Shown: positions 42,181 through 52,700 of the stretch, one piece after another
Numbering within the stretch: position 1 is the stretch's first letter
How the letters are laid out: each line of letters opens with the position of its first letter
Origin: an uncultured bacterium
GTDB lineage: Bacteria > Pseudomonadota > Gammaproteobacteria > Burkholderiales > Burkholderiaceae_C
Reading direction: 5' to 3'
DNA: 64,000 nt
NCBI GenBank assembly: GCA_903928495.1
Contig: CAIYQZ010000030.1
Span: 62,001-126,000 of the forward strand
Program-made: the position numbers and the translations under genes
Notes under the pieces: generated by a model
What the model was told of the DNA's origin: nothing
The model's input: only the letters and a program-made list of their open reading frames with translations
The model's database searches: none

Positions 42181-43146
42181 TCACGGTTCCATGGCTTGAC
42201 GCAACGCCCGACCAGCGTCCTGATGGGCTTGCAGGGCCTCGGGCAACACGCGGCCCATTTTGATGAACTCGTGCACCACGCCCCGGTACATCTCCAGGTC
42301 GACGGGCACACCGGCCATGCGCAGGCGGTCGGCGTAGGCCACGCCCTCGTCCACCAAGGGGTCGCATTCGGCCAGACCCATCCAGCACGGGGCCACGGCG
42401 TCCACATCAGGGGCCTGCAGCGGGGCAAACCACCAGTGTTCGCGGTCGGCCTTGTGAGGGATGTAGTGGTCAAAGAAATAGTCAATAGACGCACTTTCCA
42501 GCACAAACCCATGGGCAAACTTGGTGTGCGACGGGGTGTCCTGGTGGGCGGTGGTGCCAGGGTAAAACAACAGTTGCAACGCCAGAGGCAGGCCTGCATC
42601 GCGCGCCATCAAGGCCACCACCGCCGCCAAGGTGCCACCCGCGCTGTCGCCCCCCACTGCGAGGCGGGTTGCGTCCAGGTTCAGCGCAGGGGCCTGGGCG
42701 CGCAGGGCTTGCAGGCTGTCCCAGGCATCGTGCACGGCCGTGGGGTAAGGGTGTTCGGGGGCCAGGCGGTAGTCCACTGACACCACGGCGCAATGGCCCA
42801 GGTGAGCCAGGTGGCAACACAGGCTCGTGTGCGTGGCCACGCTTCCAATGGTGAAGCCGCCTCCATGGAAGTACAGCAACACCGGCCAGGGCCCCTTCCC
42901 TGCGCTGTGTGGCACCCACAGTTGGGCGTGCAAGTTGGCACCGTCGCGGGTGGGCAGGCAAAGCGCCTGGGTGTGGGCCATTTTGTGGGCGGGCAGGTCC
43001 AGCACGCCCGAGCCCTCTTCGTAAAACGCCCTCGCCTGCTGCGCTGTCATGGCGTGCATGGGCGTGCGGGCGGCGCGCGCCATGCGGTCCATCACGCCCC
43101 GCATGGTGGGGGTCAGCAACGCTTTGGGGTTGGGGTGGTGGCTCAT
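42181..43146 (-). CDS. Alpha/beta hydrolase, HSL (hormone-sensitive lipase) family
   Basis: Encodes 321 aa from ATG 43146. It has the oxyanion HGGG motif (LLYFHGGGFTIG), nucleophile GDSAGG, catalytic Asp in AECDPLVDEG and His in GVVHEFI. It is a carboxylesterase/lipase of the bacterial HSL family. Divergent from the Fe-alcohol dehydrogenase with about 115 bases between. The longer frame to 43203 has no supporting homology. Confidence 0.9.
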   Translation of the reverse strand: MSHHPNPKALLTPTMRGVMDRMARAARTPMHAMTAQQARAFYEEGSGVLDLPAHKMAHTQALCLPTRDGANLHAQLWVPHSAGKGPWPVLLYFHGGGFTIGSVATHTSLCCHLAHLGHCAVVSVDYRLAPEHPYPTAVHDAWDSLQALRAQAPALNLDATRLAVGGDSAGGTLAAVVALMARDAGLPLALQLLFYPGTTAHQDTPSHTKFAHGFVLESASIDYFFDHYIPHKADREHWWFAPLQAPDVDAVAPCWMGLAECDPLVDEGVAYADRLRMAGVPVDLEMYRGVVHEFIKMGRVLPEALQAHQDAGRALRQAMEP

Positions 43147-43262
43147 CGATAGGGCATTGTTGGCGGCGGGCGTGCCGGGTGTTGACACGCAGGTGACGGC
43201 CATAGGCCGTTTCAGGGGCAGACACCCATGGTCAGCGTGGGGGGCAGTGTATAGAGTGGCGA

Positions 43263-44399
43263 ATGGCCCAAATTTTCTACATCACCCAAATCAATTTCGA
43301 CTTCGGCGCACTGCAAACCCTCAAGGCCGAGTGCCAGCGGGTGGGCATGACCAAGCCCCTCATCGTGACCGACGCGGGAGTGAAAGCCGCCGGACTGCTG
43401 CAGCGTGCGCTGGACGTGCTGGGCTCCCAACCCAACGCCGTGTTTGACCAAACCCCCAGCAACCCCACTGAAGCCGCCGTGCGTGCCGCAGCCAAGGTCT
43501 ACAAAGCCCAGGGCTGCGACGGCATCGTGGCGCTGGGCGGCGGCAGCGCCATCGACTGCGCCAAGGGCGTGGCCATTGCCGCCACCCACCCCGGCCCGCT
43601 CAAAACCTACGCCACCATCGAAGGCGGCTCGCCACTCATCACGGCCCAAGTGGCCCCGATCATTGCCATTCCCACCACCGCTGGCACAGGCAGCGAGGTG
43701 GCGCGGGGGGCCATTGTCATCGTGGACGACGGGCGCAAGCTGGGTTTTCACAGCTGGCACATCGTGCCCAAAACCGCCATTTGTGACCCCGAGCTGACCC
43801 TGGGCCTGCCGCCCATGCTGACCGCCGCCACCGGTATGGATGCCGTGGCTCACTGCATGGAAACCTTCATGGCTGCGCCCTTCAACCCACCCGCCGACGG
43901 CATTGCGCTGGACGGACTGACCCGCGCATGGGCTCACATCGAGCGGGCCACCCGAGACGGCAACGACCGCGAAGCCCGCCAGAACATGATGAGCGCCAGC
44001 ATGCAAGGTGCCATGGCTTTCCAAAAAGGCCTGGGTTGCGTGCACAGCCTCAGCCACAGCCTGGGCGGCGTGAACCCGCGCCTGCACCACGGCACGCTGA
44101 ACGCCATGTTTCTGCCCACAGTGATCGCCTTCAACGCAGGGGCTGAGTCGGTACAAAAAGAAAAACGACTGGAGCGCATGGCACAAGCAATGGGCCTGCA
44201 AAACGCATCGGATTTAGGCCCGGCCATCACCGAGATGAACGCCCGCCTGAGCCTGCCCACCGGCCTCGCCGCGATGGGAGTGGAAGGCGGCTGGTTTGAC
44301 CGCATCATCACCGGTGCGCTGGCCGACCACTGCCACAAAATGAACCCGCGCATTGCCAGCGTTGACGACTACCGCGCCATGCTGGACGCAGCGATGTGA
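43263..44399 (+). CDS. Iron-containing alcohol dehydrogenase
   Basis: Encodes 378 aa. NAD-binding GGGSAIDCAKG, TTAGTGSEV, and the Fe-ligand set Asp in CDPELT, His in MDAVAHCMETF, HSLSHSLGG and HHGTLNA. It belongs to the group III family of butanol/1,3-propanediol-type dehydrogenases. The substrate is undetermined; short alcohols, aldehydes or maleylacetate are possible. Confidence 0.93.
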   Translation: MAQIFYITQINFDFGALQTLKAECQRVGMTKPLIVTDAGVKAAGLLQRALDVLGSQPNAVFDQTPSNPTEAAVRAAAKVYKAQGCDGIVALGGGSAIDCAKGVAIAATHPGPLKTYATIEGGSPLITAQVAPIIAIPTTAGTGSEVARGAIVIVDDGRKLGFHSWHIVPKTAICDPELTLGLPPMLTAATGMDAVAHCMETFMAAPFNPPADGIALDGLTRAWAHIERATRDGNDREARQNMMSASMQGAMAFQKGLGCVHSLSHSLGGVNPRLHHGTLNAMFLPTVIAFNAGAESVQKEKRLERMAQAMGLQNASDLGPAITEMNARLSLPTGLAAMGVEGGWFDRIITGALADHCHKMNPRIASVDDYRAMLDAAM

Positions 44400-44400
44400 A

Positions 44401-45501
44401 TCAGAGGCTTTGTACCTGCCCCATGTCGGGCTTCTCCAGCCATGCCGCAAACTCGTCAGCCAGTTGCTGGCTCGCGCTCACCGCGCCATTCCAGGCCTTC
44501 ATGCGCCCGGCCAGGTCGGCGCCGTAGCGCGTGAAGTCGGTGCGGTCGGGCAGTTTGCCGTTGGGCAGGGTCTTGACCCACTCGGGATTGGGTGCCAACA
44601 CCAGCATGTGGTCGAGCGCCGGGGTGGCGCGGTGCCGCCACTTGAGCGCTTTGTCCAGCCAACCCGGCACCACTGCCTGCTGAAAATGCGGGTACAGCAC
44701 CAGCCCCGGCGTGCGCCCTGGCGGGGTTTGGTAGGGCAAATGCAGGTGGTAGTCGGTGATGCCGCCGTCCCAGTAGCAACCGCCCGGCGCACCGGGAATG
44801 CCGGTGACAGGCTCCAGCGCAAACGGGATGCTGCAACTGGCCTGCAACGCGGGCATGAAGTTGTCGGCGTTCAACGCCAATTGCCGGGTTTTGAAGCCCT
44901 GTGTGCTGAAAGGCAGTGGCTGTGCCTGGGCGGCGCCTTCAAGTGCAGATGAAAACACCACCCGCTCCAGCCATGCGCCCAATGCCGGGCGGTGCACCGC
45001 GTTGCTGACAAATGCGCCTGCGTAGCCCAGCGGGGTGCGCCAGCGGCCGTTGTGTGTAAGCACATGCTGCCCGCGGGAGGTGATGACGTGCAGCCTGTAG
45101 CGGGGGTGGTTCAGCACCTCGGACACACGGCCGCCGTAAAACGCGTGCAGGTTGGCGCCAAACGTGGCACTCACTTGCCTGGGGCTGGGCCACTTCTGGC
45201 CCGGCGGTACGTCGTAATGCTGGGCAATGTAATCACGTTCCAGCCGCTCGAAACCGGCCACGGGCGTGGACAGGCATGCGGTGGCCATGCGCCAGGCACC
45301 GATGGAGGCGCCCACCAGATCAATGGGTTGTTGGCTGCGCGGCAACCAGTGGCCGAACAGAAATTGGTCCAGCCTGCCCAGCAACAGCCCCTTGGGCCCG
45401 CCAGCGGCAGCGGGAATACACGTCACGTGGTCGGGCTTCAGCCCGTGGGCGGCCAGGTGAGCGCGGGCGCCAGGGCCCGCATACAGCCGCAGGGCCTGCA
45501 T
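44401..45501 (-). CDS. Patatin-like phospholipase
   Basis: Encodes 366 aa. It has a Gly-rich oxyanion region (AAAGGPKGLLLG), nucleophile GASIGAW and catalytic Asp in WDGGITDYH. No signal peptide. It starts six bases after the HDOD gene, so it may be part of that operon, and ends two bases from the convergent dehydrogenase stop. Patatin enzymes hydrolyse phospholipid acyl esters. Confidence 0.87.
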   Translation of the reverse strand: MQALRLYAGPGARAHLAAHGLKPDHVTCIPAAAGGPKGLLLGRLDQFLFGHWLPRSQQPIDLVGASIGAWRMATACLSTPVAGFERLERDYIAQHYDVPPGQKWPSPRQVSATFGANLHAFYGGRVSEVLNHPRYRLHVITSRGQHVLTHNGRWRTPLGYAGAFVSNAVHRPALGAWLERVVFSSALEGAAQAQPLPFSTQGFKTRQLALNADNFMPALQASCSIPFALEPVTGIPGAPGGCYWDGGITDYHLHLPYQTPPGRTPGLVLYPHFQQAVVPGWLDKALKWRHRATPALDHMLVLAPNPEWVKTLPNGKLPDRTDFTRYGADLAGRMKAWNGAVSASQQLADEFAAWLEKPDMGQVQSL

Positions 45502-45507
45502 GCCGGT

Positions 45508-46329
45508 TCAGCTGGGCAGGCTTTCGCCCAGGTTCTGCAACGCGGGGATGCCATCACCCATTAGAGCGTCTGGGTCAACCCCCAGGGCTACCCCCACTGC
45601 ATCGGGGTAGGAGCCGATGCGGTCAGCGAGGGCAATGTCCGAGAAGGCCACGCGTGCACGCCATGCCGCCAGGTGCACCACGGCGGCAATGGGCTCGATG
45701 TTGCTGTGTTCAAACGGGTCAAGCTGGTTTTCCAGCCCTGCGACCATGCGTTTGGGGAAGCGCCACTCGCGGGCAAGCGCCGCACCCACATCCGCATAGG
45801 TGTATCCGAACAGCGCCCTTTCGGCGTTTGCCCGGCGCAGGTCGAAAGCCGGCACCTTGTTGTTGACTGCGGTCATGGCCTCGGGCATGCCCACATGCAT
45901 CACCAGCTCACCGATGGCGTGGATGAGGCCTGCGGTGTAGACCGCGTTGTCTTCCACACCCAGAGGGGCGGCCACGTACCGGGCGAGGTTGGCAGTGGTC
46001 AGGCTGTAGCGCCAGAACTGCTCCAGGTCGATGCCCGGTGCGTGTTGAAAGCCGTCTTGCAGCAGCGCTGCCAGCGCCATCGCCCGCACTTTCACCAGCC
46101 CCAGCATCGAAATGGCCTGCCTCGGGTGGTTGACCGGGCGCAACAGCCCGAAAAAAGCGGAGTTTGCCTGCCGGATGATCTTGGCCGTCAGCACCGGGTC
46201 GGTTTCGATCAACTCGGCCAGGGTTTCCAGATCGGTTTCTTCGTTGTCCAGTGTCTCTATGAGTTTTCCGGCCACTTTGGGGGCGGGCGGCAAGGCCTTC
46301 GGTTGGGCCAGCAGGTCTTCTAGTTTCAT
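45508..46329 (-). CDS. HDOD domain protein, second of tandem pair
   Basis: Encodes 273 aa. It starts MKLEDLLAQPKALPPAPKV, has the HDOD core (ILARQ-like IIRQANSAFFG, QAISMLGLVKVR, AGLIHAIGELVM) and lacks the HD phosphodiesterase residues. HDOD proteins are signalling scaffolds in motility, biofilm and competence. It is a close paralogue of the upstream gene. Confidence 0.9.
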   Translation of the reverse strand: MKLEDLLAQPKALPPAPKVAGKLIETLDNEETDLETLAELIETDPVLTAKIIRQANSAFFGLLRPVNHPRQAISMLGLVKVRAMALAALLQDGFQHAPGIDLEQFWRYSLTTANLARYVAAPLGVEDNAVYTAGLIHAIGELVMHVGMPEAMTAVNNKVPAFDLRRANAERALFGYTYADVGAALAREWRFPKRMVAGLENQLDPFEHSNIEPIAAVVHLAAWRARVAFSDIALADRIGSYPDAVGVALGVDPDALMGDGIPALQNLGESLPS

Positions 46330-46338
46330 GCGACGTGA

Positions 46339-47166
46339 TTATTCAATGAAGGCACCCAACTCGCCTTGGCTGGTCCAGTCTTCAGGGTCTTTATCCAGAA
46401 TGCTGTCCAGGTCCAGTCCCATCACCAGGCCCACCATGTCAGGGTAGGTAGCTGCCAGGCCGTTGGCATCGAGTTGGACTTCCTGGGCACGGGCACGCCA
46501 CACGGCAATGTGCAGCACACCGGCCAGCATTTCGTATGTTTCGCCCTCAAACGGGGCGTGCAGGTTCTTCAATGCGTTGACGATGGAGTCGGGGAAGTTC
46601 CATTTGGCGGCGAAAGCGGCACTCACGTCTGAATAGGTGTAGCCTAGCGCCGACATCTCGGCCTGAGGCCGGTCCAGTGCCAGGGGCGGCACCGAAAAAT
46701 CAAGCCTGCGCATGTCGTCGGGCATGCCCATGTGCATGACCAGGTCACCCAGCGCGTGAACCAGGCCGGCAGTGAACGCCAGCCCGGCGTCCTGCTTGAC
46801 TGCACGGGCCAGGGTGCGGGCAATCTTGCCCACATTCAGGCTGTAGCGCCAGAATTGTTCGAGGTTGACGCCCTCCACCTTGCGGAACGCGCCACCCAGT
46901 GCGGCAGCCATGACCATGGTGCGCACATGGGCCAGGCCCAAGACGGCAGCCGCTTCCTGCACGCTTGCCACTTGCCGCTGCAGGTTGAAAAAGCTGGAGT
47001 TGGCCAACCGCAGGGCGCGGGTGGTCAGGGCGGGGTCAGACGCCAGCAGGCTGCCAATGCGGCGCAGGTCGGGCTCGTCTTTGTCGAGCTCCGTCATGAG
47101 GTCAGCGACGGCCTCAGGGATGCTGGGCAATGCCCGGGGTTGGGCCAACAGGGCCTGGAGTTCCAT
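46339..47166 (-). CDS. HDOD domain protein, first of tandem pair
   Basis: Encodes 275 aa with the same layout as its neighbour: MELQALLAQPRALPSIPEAV, LRLANSSFFNL, VLGLAHVRTM and AGLVHALGDLVMHMGMP. The two align over their full length and probably arose by tandem duplication. They are nine bases apart and face the tex gene. Confidence 0.9.
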   Translation of the reverse strand: MELQALLAQPRALPSIPEAVADLMTELDKDEPDLRRIGSLLASDPALTTRALRLANSSFFNLQRQVASVQEAAAVLGLAHVRTMVMAAALGGAFRKVEGVNLEQFWRYSLNVGKIARTLARAVKQDAGLAFTAGLVHALGDLVMHMGMPDDMRRLDFSVPPLALDRPQAEMSALGYTYSDVSAAFAAKWNFPDSIVNALKNLHAPFEGETYEMLAGVLHIAVWRARAQEVQLDANGLAATYPDMVGLVMGLDLDSILDKDPEDWTSQGELGAFIE

Positions 47167-47268
47167 AACCGGTGTCTTTCCGTTCAGATGTGCTGAAGCG
47201 GGAACGTTACCGCAAAAAGGCCTGTGTTTTGCTTGCAGAACCGGTGAAAGGGGGCCGGGTCTGCAAAT

Positions 47269-49689
47269 TCACCGCTTCAGCCCCTGCAATTTGGCAAACG
47301 CAGATGCCATGGCCGAACCCTGAGGCTGGACGGCGGAGCTCGCTCGTTCGCCACCCCTCTGCCGCCCGGCTGGCTCGAAACGGTTGTTGCGGGGTGCGTC
47401 TTTGCGCTGTGGCGCAGCGTCAAGCTTCATGGACAAGCCGATGCGTTTGCGCGCCACATCCACCTCCATGACCTTTACCCGCACGATATCGCCTGTTTTC
47501 ACCACCTCGCGCGCATCGGTCACAAATTTGTGGCTCAACTGGCTGACATGAACCAAGCCGTCCTGATGTACACCCAGGTCAATGAAGGCACCAAACTGCG
47601 CCACGTTGCTGACCGTGCCCTCCAGCACCATGCCTTCGCGCAGGTCTTTGATGTCATCCACACCATCGTTGAAACGGGCCACTTTGAAATCGGGGCGCGG
47701 GTCGCGGCCGGGCTTTTCCAGCTCGGCGAGGATGTCTTTGACCGTGATCACGCCGAACCGGTCATTGGCAAACAGCTCGGGTTTCAGTGTTTTGAGCATG
47801 TCCGAGCGGCCCATCAGTTCGGCCACAGGCTTGCCAGTTTTGGACATGATCTGCTCGACCACGGGGTAGGTCTCCGGGTGCACACCCGTCATGTCCAGCG
47901 GGTTATCGCCGCCCCGAATGCGCAAAAAGCCTGCGCTTTGCTCGAAAGTTTTGGCACCCAGGCCGCTGACTTCCAACAACTGCTTGCGAGTTTTGAAGGC
48001 ACCATTGGCCTCGCGCCAGCGAACCACGGCCTTGGCCACCGTGCCACTCAGGCCCGACACCCGTGCCAGCAACGGTGCGCTCGCGGTGTTGAGGTCCACA
48101 CCCACGGCGTTCACGCAGTCTTCCACCACGGCCTCAAGCGTGCGGGCCAGTTGACTTTGGTTCACGTCGTGCTGGTACTGGCCCACGCCAATGCTTTTGG
48201 GGTCGATCTTCACCAGCTCGGCCAGTGGGTCTTGCAGGCGGCGGGCGATGCTCGCTGCGCCGCGCAGGCTCACGTCCACATCGGGCATTTCTTGCGATGC
48301 AAATTCACTGGCGCTGTAAACGGAAGCGCCCGCCTCGCTGACCACCACCTTTTCCAATGGTTTGCCGGGTGCCACCGCCCCTGATGCTGCCAGCAGCTTC
48401 ATCAAATCGGCGGCCAGTTTGTCGGTTTCGCGGCTGGCAGTGCCGTTGCCAATGGCAATCAGGTTCACGCCGTGTTTCTGGCACAGCTTGGCCAAGGTGT
48501 GAAGGCTGCCTTCCCAGTCGCGGCGGGGCTCGTGCGGGTACACGGTGCTGGTGTCCACCAATTTGCCGGTGGCATCGACCACAGCCACCTTCACGCCAGT
48601 GCGGATGCCCGGGTCCAGCCCCAACACCACACGGGGGCCTGCAGGGGCGGCCAGCAGCAGGTCGCGCAGGTTGTCGGCAAACACCTTGATGGCGGTGGCC
48701 TCGGCGGCCTCGCGCAGGCGGGCAAACAGGTCGCGCTCGGTGGACAGGCTCAGCTTCACGCGCCAGGCCCAGGCCACGCATTTGCGCAGCAGGTCGTCGG
48801 CCGCCCTGCCCTTGTGGCTCCAGCCCAGGTGCTGGGCAATCTTGCCTTCGGCCATGCTGGGCGCAGAGGCTGATTTGACTGTAGCTGAAACTCCAATACC
48901 AGCAAGCGCTGGGGCCTGTTTTGATTCAACATTCGGTGCCAAGTCAGGCGACAGCAGTTTGACGTCGAGTATTTCAAGCCCCCGCCCCCTGAACACAGCC
49001 AGCGCGCGGTGAGACGGTACGCGACCCAGGGGCTCGTCGTAGTCAAAGTAATCGCGGAACTTGGCCACGTCTGGGTGGTTTTCGTCTTTGCCACTGGCCA
49101 ACTGGCTGCGCAGCAGGCCGTCGCTCCACAGCCACTCTCGCAGCTTCTGCACCAGCACGGCGTCTTCGGCCCAGCGTTCGCTGAGGCTGTCGCGCACGCC
49201 GTCCAGCACCGCTTGGGTGGTGGAAAAGTCGGTACCCTCGGGTGTGCCAGCAGGTTTCAGGTAGGCCTGCGCTTCGTCCGTGGGGTTGAGCGCCGGGTTG
49301 GCCAGCAGCGCGTCCGCAAGGGGCTCAATGCCTGCCTCGCGGGCCATCATGCCCTTGGTGCGGCGTTTGGGCTTGTAGGGCAGGTACAGGTCTTCCAGCT
49401 CTTGTTTGGTGGGCGCGGCCTCGATGGCGGCGCGCAGTTCTGGGGTGAGCTTGCCTTGTTCGGCAATGCTTTTCAGCACGGCTTCACGCCGGTCGGTCAG
49501 CTCGCGCAGGTAGGCCAGGCGTGTGTCGAGCTCGCGCAATTGGATGTCGTCGAGCCCGCCGGTGGCTTCCTTGCGGTAGCGGGCAATGAAGGGCACTGTA
49601 GCACCGCCGTCCAGCAACTCCACCGCTGCCAGCACCTGGGCAACCTTCACGTTCAACTCTTGGGCAATCTGGGCAACGATGGGGGTCAT
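47269..49689 (-). CDS. tex: Tex (YhgF) RNA-binding transcription accessory protein with repeat-derived insert
   Basis: Encodes 806 aa from ATG 49689 (MTPIVAQIAQELNV). It has an N-terminal helical domain, a YqgF-like nuclease fold (VVLGLDPGIRTGVKVAVVDATG), helix-hairpin-helix motifs (VGVDLNTASAPLLARVSGLS) and a C-terminal S1 domain (GMVLEGTVSNVAQFGAFIDLG). Homologous to eukaryotic Spt6 and implicated in transcription and RNA metabolism. Residues about 254-273 come from an in-frame copy of the dispersed repeat (48872-48928). Confidence 0.93.
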   Translation of the reverse strand: MTPIVAQIAQELNVKVAQVLAAVELLDGGATVPFIARYRKEATGGLDDIQLRELDTRLAYLRELTDRREAVLKSIAEQGKLTPELRAAIEAAPTKQELEDLYLPYKPKRRTKGMMAREAGIEPLADALLANPALNPTDEAQAYLKPAGTPEGTDFSTTQAVLDGVRDSLSERWAEDAVLVQKLREWLWSDGLLRSQLASGKDENHPDVAKFRDYFDYDEPLGRVPSHRALAVFRGRGLEILDVKLLSPDLAPNVESKQAPALAGIGVSATVKSASAPSMAEGKIAQHLGWSHKGRAADDLLRKCVAWAWRVKLSLSTERDLFARLREAAEATAIKVFADNLRDLLLAAPAGPRVVLGLDPGIRTGVKVAVVDATGKLVDTSTVYPHEPRRDWEGSLHTLAKLCQKHGVNLIAIGNGTASRETDKLAADLMKLLAASGAVAPGKPLEKVVVSEAGASVYSASEFASQEMPDVDVSLRGAASIARRLQDPLAELVKIDPKSIGVGQYQHDVNQSQLARTLEAVVEDCVNAVGVDLNTASAPLLARVSGLSGTVAKAVVRWREANGAFKTRKQLLEVSGLGAKTFEQSAGFLRIRGGDNPLDMTGVHPETYPVVEQIMSKTGKPVAELMGRSDMLKTLKPELFANDRFGVITVKDILAELEKPGRDPRPDFKVARFNDGVDDIKDLREGMVLEGTVSNVAQFGAFIDLGVHQDGLVHVSQLSHKFVTDAREVVKTGDIVRVKVMEVDVARKRIGLSMKLDAAPQRKDAPRNNRFEPAGRQRGGERASSAVQPQGSAMASAFAKLQGLKR
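48872..48928 (+). repeat. Dispersed repeat copy E, in frame inside tex
   Basis: GACTGTAGCTGAAACTCC...AGCAAGCGCTGGGGCCTGTTTTGATTC matches the intergenic repeat family (AGCT, CAAGCGCT, GGCC, TTTTGAT). In the tex frame it encodes VESKQAPALAGIGVSATVKS, a low-complexity linker-like peptide. Confidence 0.7.
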
Positions 49690-49794
49690 GTCAAGGGGGC
49701 GGCAGCTGAAAAAGGGGCGCAGTGTGCCACACGGGCCTGCTGAGCCCGGCTGGCCTGTGACACACTTGTCTGGCGAACATTCCAGGCACTGACC

Positions 49795-52700
49795 ATGGCA
49801 CACCCCCATTCAGCATCGGCTCTTCCCGACCCCGGCATGCAACGGCTCATTCAAAGCGAAGAACGGCTGCGCAGCTTGTTGGCGTCGGCGGCAGACGCGA
49901 TCGTCGTGATTGACAGTTTAGGCCTCATCACCGAGTGGAACCCCGCTGCCCACCGCATGTTGGGGTGGACACCCTCAGAAGCACTGGGCAGCAATCTGGG
50001 TGAAATGATCGTGCCGCCCGAGCACCGTGCAGCGCACCACGGCGGGTTGGCCCGTTACCTGTCCACGGGCCAGTCCAACATGCTCAATCAGGTGTTGCAG
50101 GTGCCGGCACTGTGCAAGAGCGGGCAGACCCTGACCGTGGAACTGACAGTTTGGCCCATTGGTGACGCAGCAGCGCCCTCCTTCGGCGCGTTCATCCGGG
50201 ATGTGTCGGAACGAAAGGCCCAACAGGAGGCGCTGACCCAAGGCGCGGAGCGATACCGCCAGGTGGTTGAAAACCTCGGCGAAGGCATGGGTGTCATCCA
50301 GAACGGCGTAACTGTTTACGTCAACCCCCGGGCGGCCGAGATGCTGGAGCGCGACGTTGCCCGGATGGTGAGCTGTTCGTTTCTGGACTGGGTGCACCCC
50401 GACGACCACGCCGTGGTGGCGGAGCGACAGCGGCGGCGGCAAGCAGGTGACGCCGTGCCCGAGCGTTATGAATTGCGCTGCGTGACCGGTACCGGGCGGG
50501 TGCGCTGGATGTCCACACGCGCATCGGCACTGATGTGGGAGGGTCAGCCCGCCACCATGACCTTTTTCACCGATGTGACCGATCAGCGGCTTACCCTCGA
50601 CGCCTTGCAAGCCTCTGAAAAGCGCTACCGCACGGTGGTGCAGCAACTGGGTGAAGGGATGATGGTCATTCAGCAGGGCCATGTGACGTTTGCCAACCCG
50701 CAAGCAGCGTTGCTTTTGGGGCGTCCGCCGGAGTCGTTGCTGGGGATGCCAGCGCTGGAGGTGGTGCACCCCGACGACCGGCCCATGGTGGCCGAGCGCC
50801 TGCAGGCCAGGGAAACAGGCCGCCAGGTGGACGTACAAACCGAGTTCCGCATTGTTCGCCCCGACGGCGCGCAACGCTGGCTCCACACCCACTCCAGCAC
50901 CGCCGAGTGGGAAGGGCAGCCCGCCACCCTGACGTTTTTTGCCGATCAGACACAACAGCGGGAGATGATCGATGCGTTGCACCGGTCGGAAGAGCGCTAC
51001 CGGTTGGTGATTGAACACGTGGGCCAGGGCATGGTGGTGGTCAAGGGCGACCAGTTCGTGTTTGCCAATACGCGGGCATGCGAAGTCATGGAAATGACCA
51101 TGGCCGACATGCTGGCGCGCGGATACCTGGAGCGCATTCACCCTGACGACCTGGGCATGGTGCAGGAGCGCCGCAGGCGGCGGCTGGCGAATGAGCCGGT
51201 GCCCAACCAGTACGACATCCGGCTGCTGATGCCCGATGGGCGGGTGAAGTGGATCGACATCGGCGTCACTCTGGTGCCGTGGGACGGCGGCATTTCCACA
51301 CTCACCTTTTTCTCTGACATCACCGACCAGCGCCGCACCACCGAGGCCTTGCACCTGTCGGAAGAGCGGTACCGCCAGGTGATCGAACACGTGGGTGAAG
51401 GCATGGTGGTGGTGCAGGGTGAGCGGTTTGCGTTCGTCAACAGCCGCGCCGCTGAAATTGCCGAAATGCCCATTGAAGACATGATGGCCCGCGGCTACCT
51501 GGAGCGCATTCACCCGGACGACCACGCCCTGGTGCAGCAGCGGCGCATGAAACGCCTGGCAGGCGAACCGGTGCCCAACCGGTACGAAATCAGGCTGCGG
51601 ATGCCCGATGGCCGCGTCAAGTGGGTGGACATTGGCGTGACCCTGGTGCCCTGGGAAGGCGGCACGGCCACGCTCACATTCTTCTCAGATGTGAGCGAGC
51701 GCAAACTACTCGAACACAAGCTCACCAGCACCTTGGCCGAGCGTGAGATCGTGCTCAACACCTCCGTGGTGGGCATTGCATTCCTCACGCCCCAGGGGCG
51801 TTTTCGCTGGGCCAATCCGGCCATGCTGACTTTGTTCGGCGGCCAGGGAAACGGTCACTTTCACAGCATGGAGCAGGTGTACCTGGACCGCGAGCAATAT
51901 CTCGACGTGGGTGGCGCGGTGGCACAGGCCATCCGCAAAGGCGAAACATTCCAGCGCGAGTTGCAGATGCGGCGCCTGGATGGCACGGTCATCTGGGTGT
52001 CTCTGTCGGGGCAGGCAGTCAACCACGACAATTTGCTGGACGGCACGGTGTGGACCGCGCTGGACATCACCGACCGCAAAATGGCCGAAGAAGGCATCCG
52101 CATGGCGTTGGCCCAACAGCGGGAACTGAACGACCTGCGCAGCCGCTTCGTGTCCATGACCAGCCACGAGTTCCGGACCCCGCTGGCCACCATCCTGTCG
52201 TCGGCCGAATTGCTGCGGTTTTACGGTGACCGCTTGCCCGAGGATGAACGACTGTCGGTCATTGCCAGCATCGAGTCGGGCGTGCAGCGCATGACCCAGA
52301 TGCTTGACCGCGTGCTGATGCTGGGCCGCAGCGAAGCAGGCATGCTGGACTTCAAGCCGCGCCAGCAAGACCTGGTGCAACTGTGCCGCCAGCTGTGCGA
52401 CGAGGCCCGCAGCACACACGCTGGCCCCGGGCATGTCTTGGAGGCACAACTGCCAGCAGAGCCGATTCACGGCTGGTTCGATGACAAGTTGCTGCGTCAC
52501 GCCCTGGGCAATCTGTTGTCCAACGCGCTCAAGTATTCACCCCAGGGTGGAACGGTCACTCTGGTGGTGCAAGCCCAACCGGGCCAAGACGTGCACTTGG
52601 CTGTGCAAGACCAGGGCATTGGCATCCCGGCCGCAGAAATTCCGCACCTGTTTACTTCGTTCCACCGCGCCAGCAATGTGGGAGACATACAAGGCACAGG

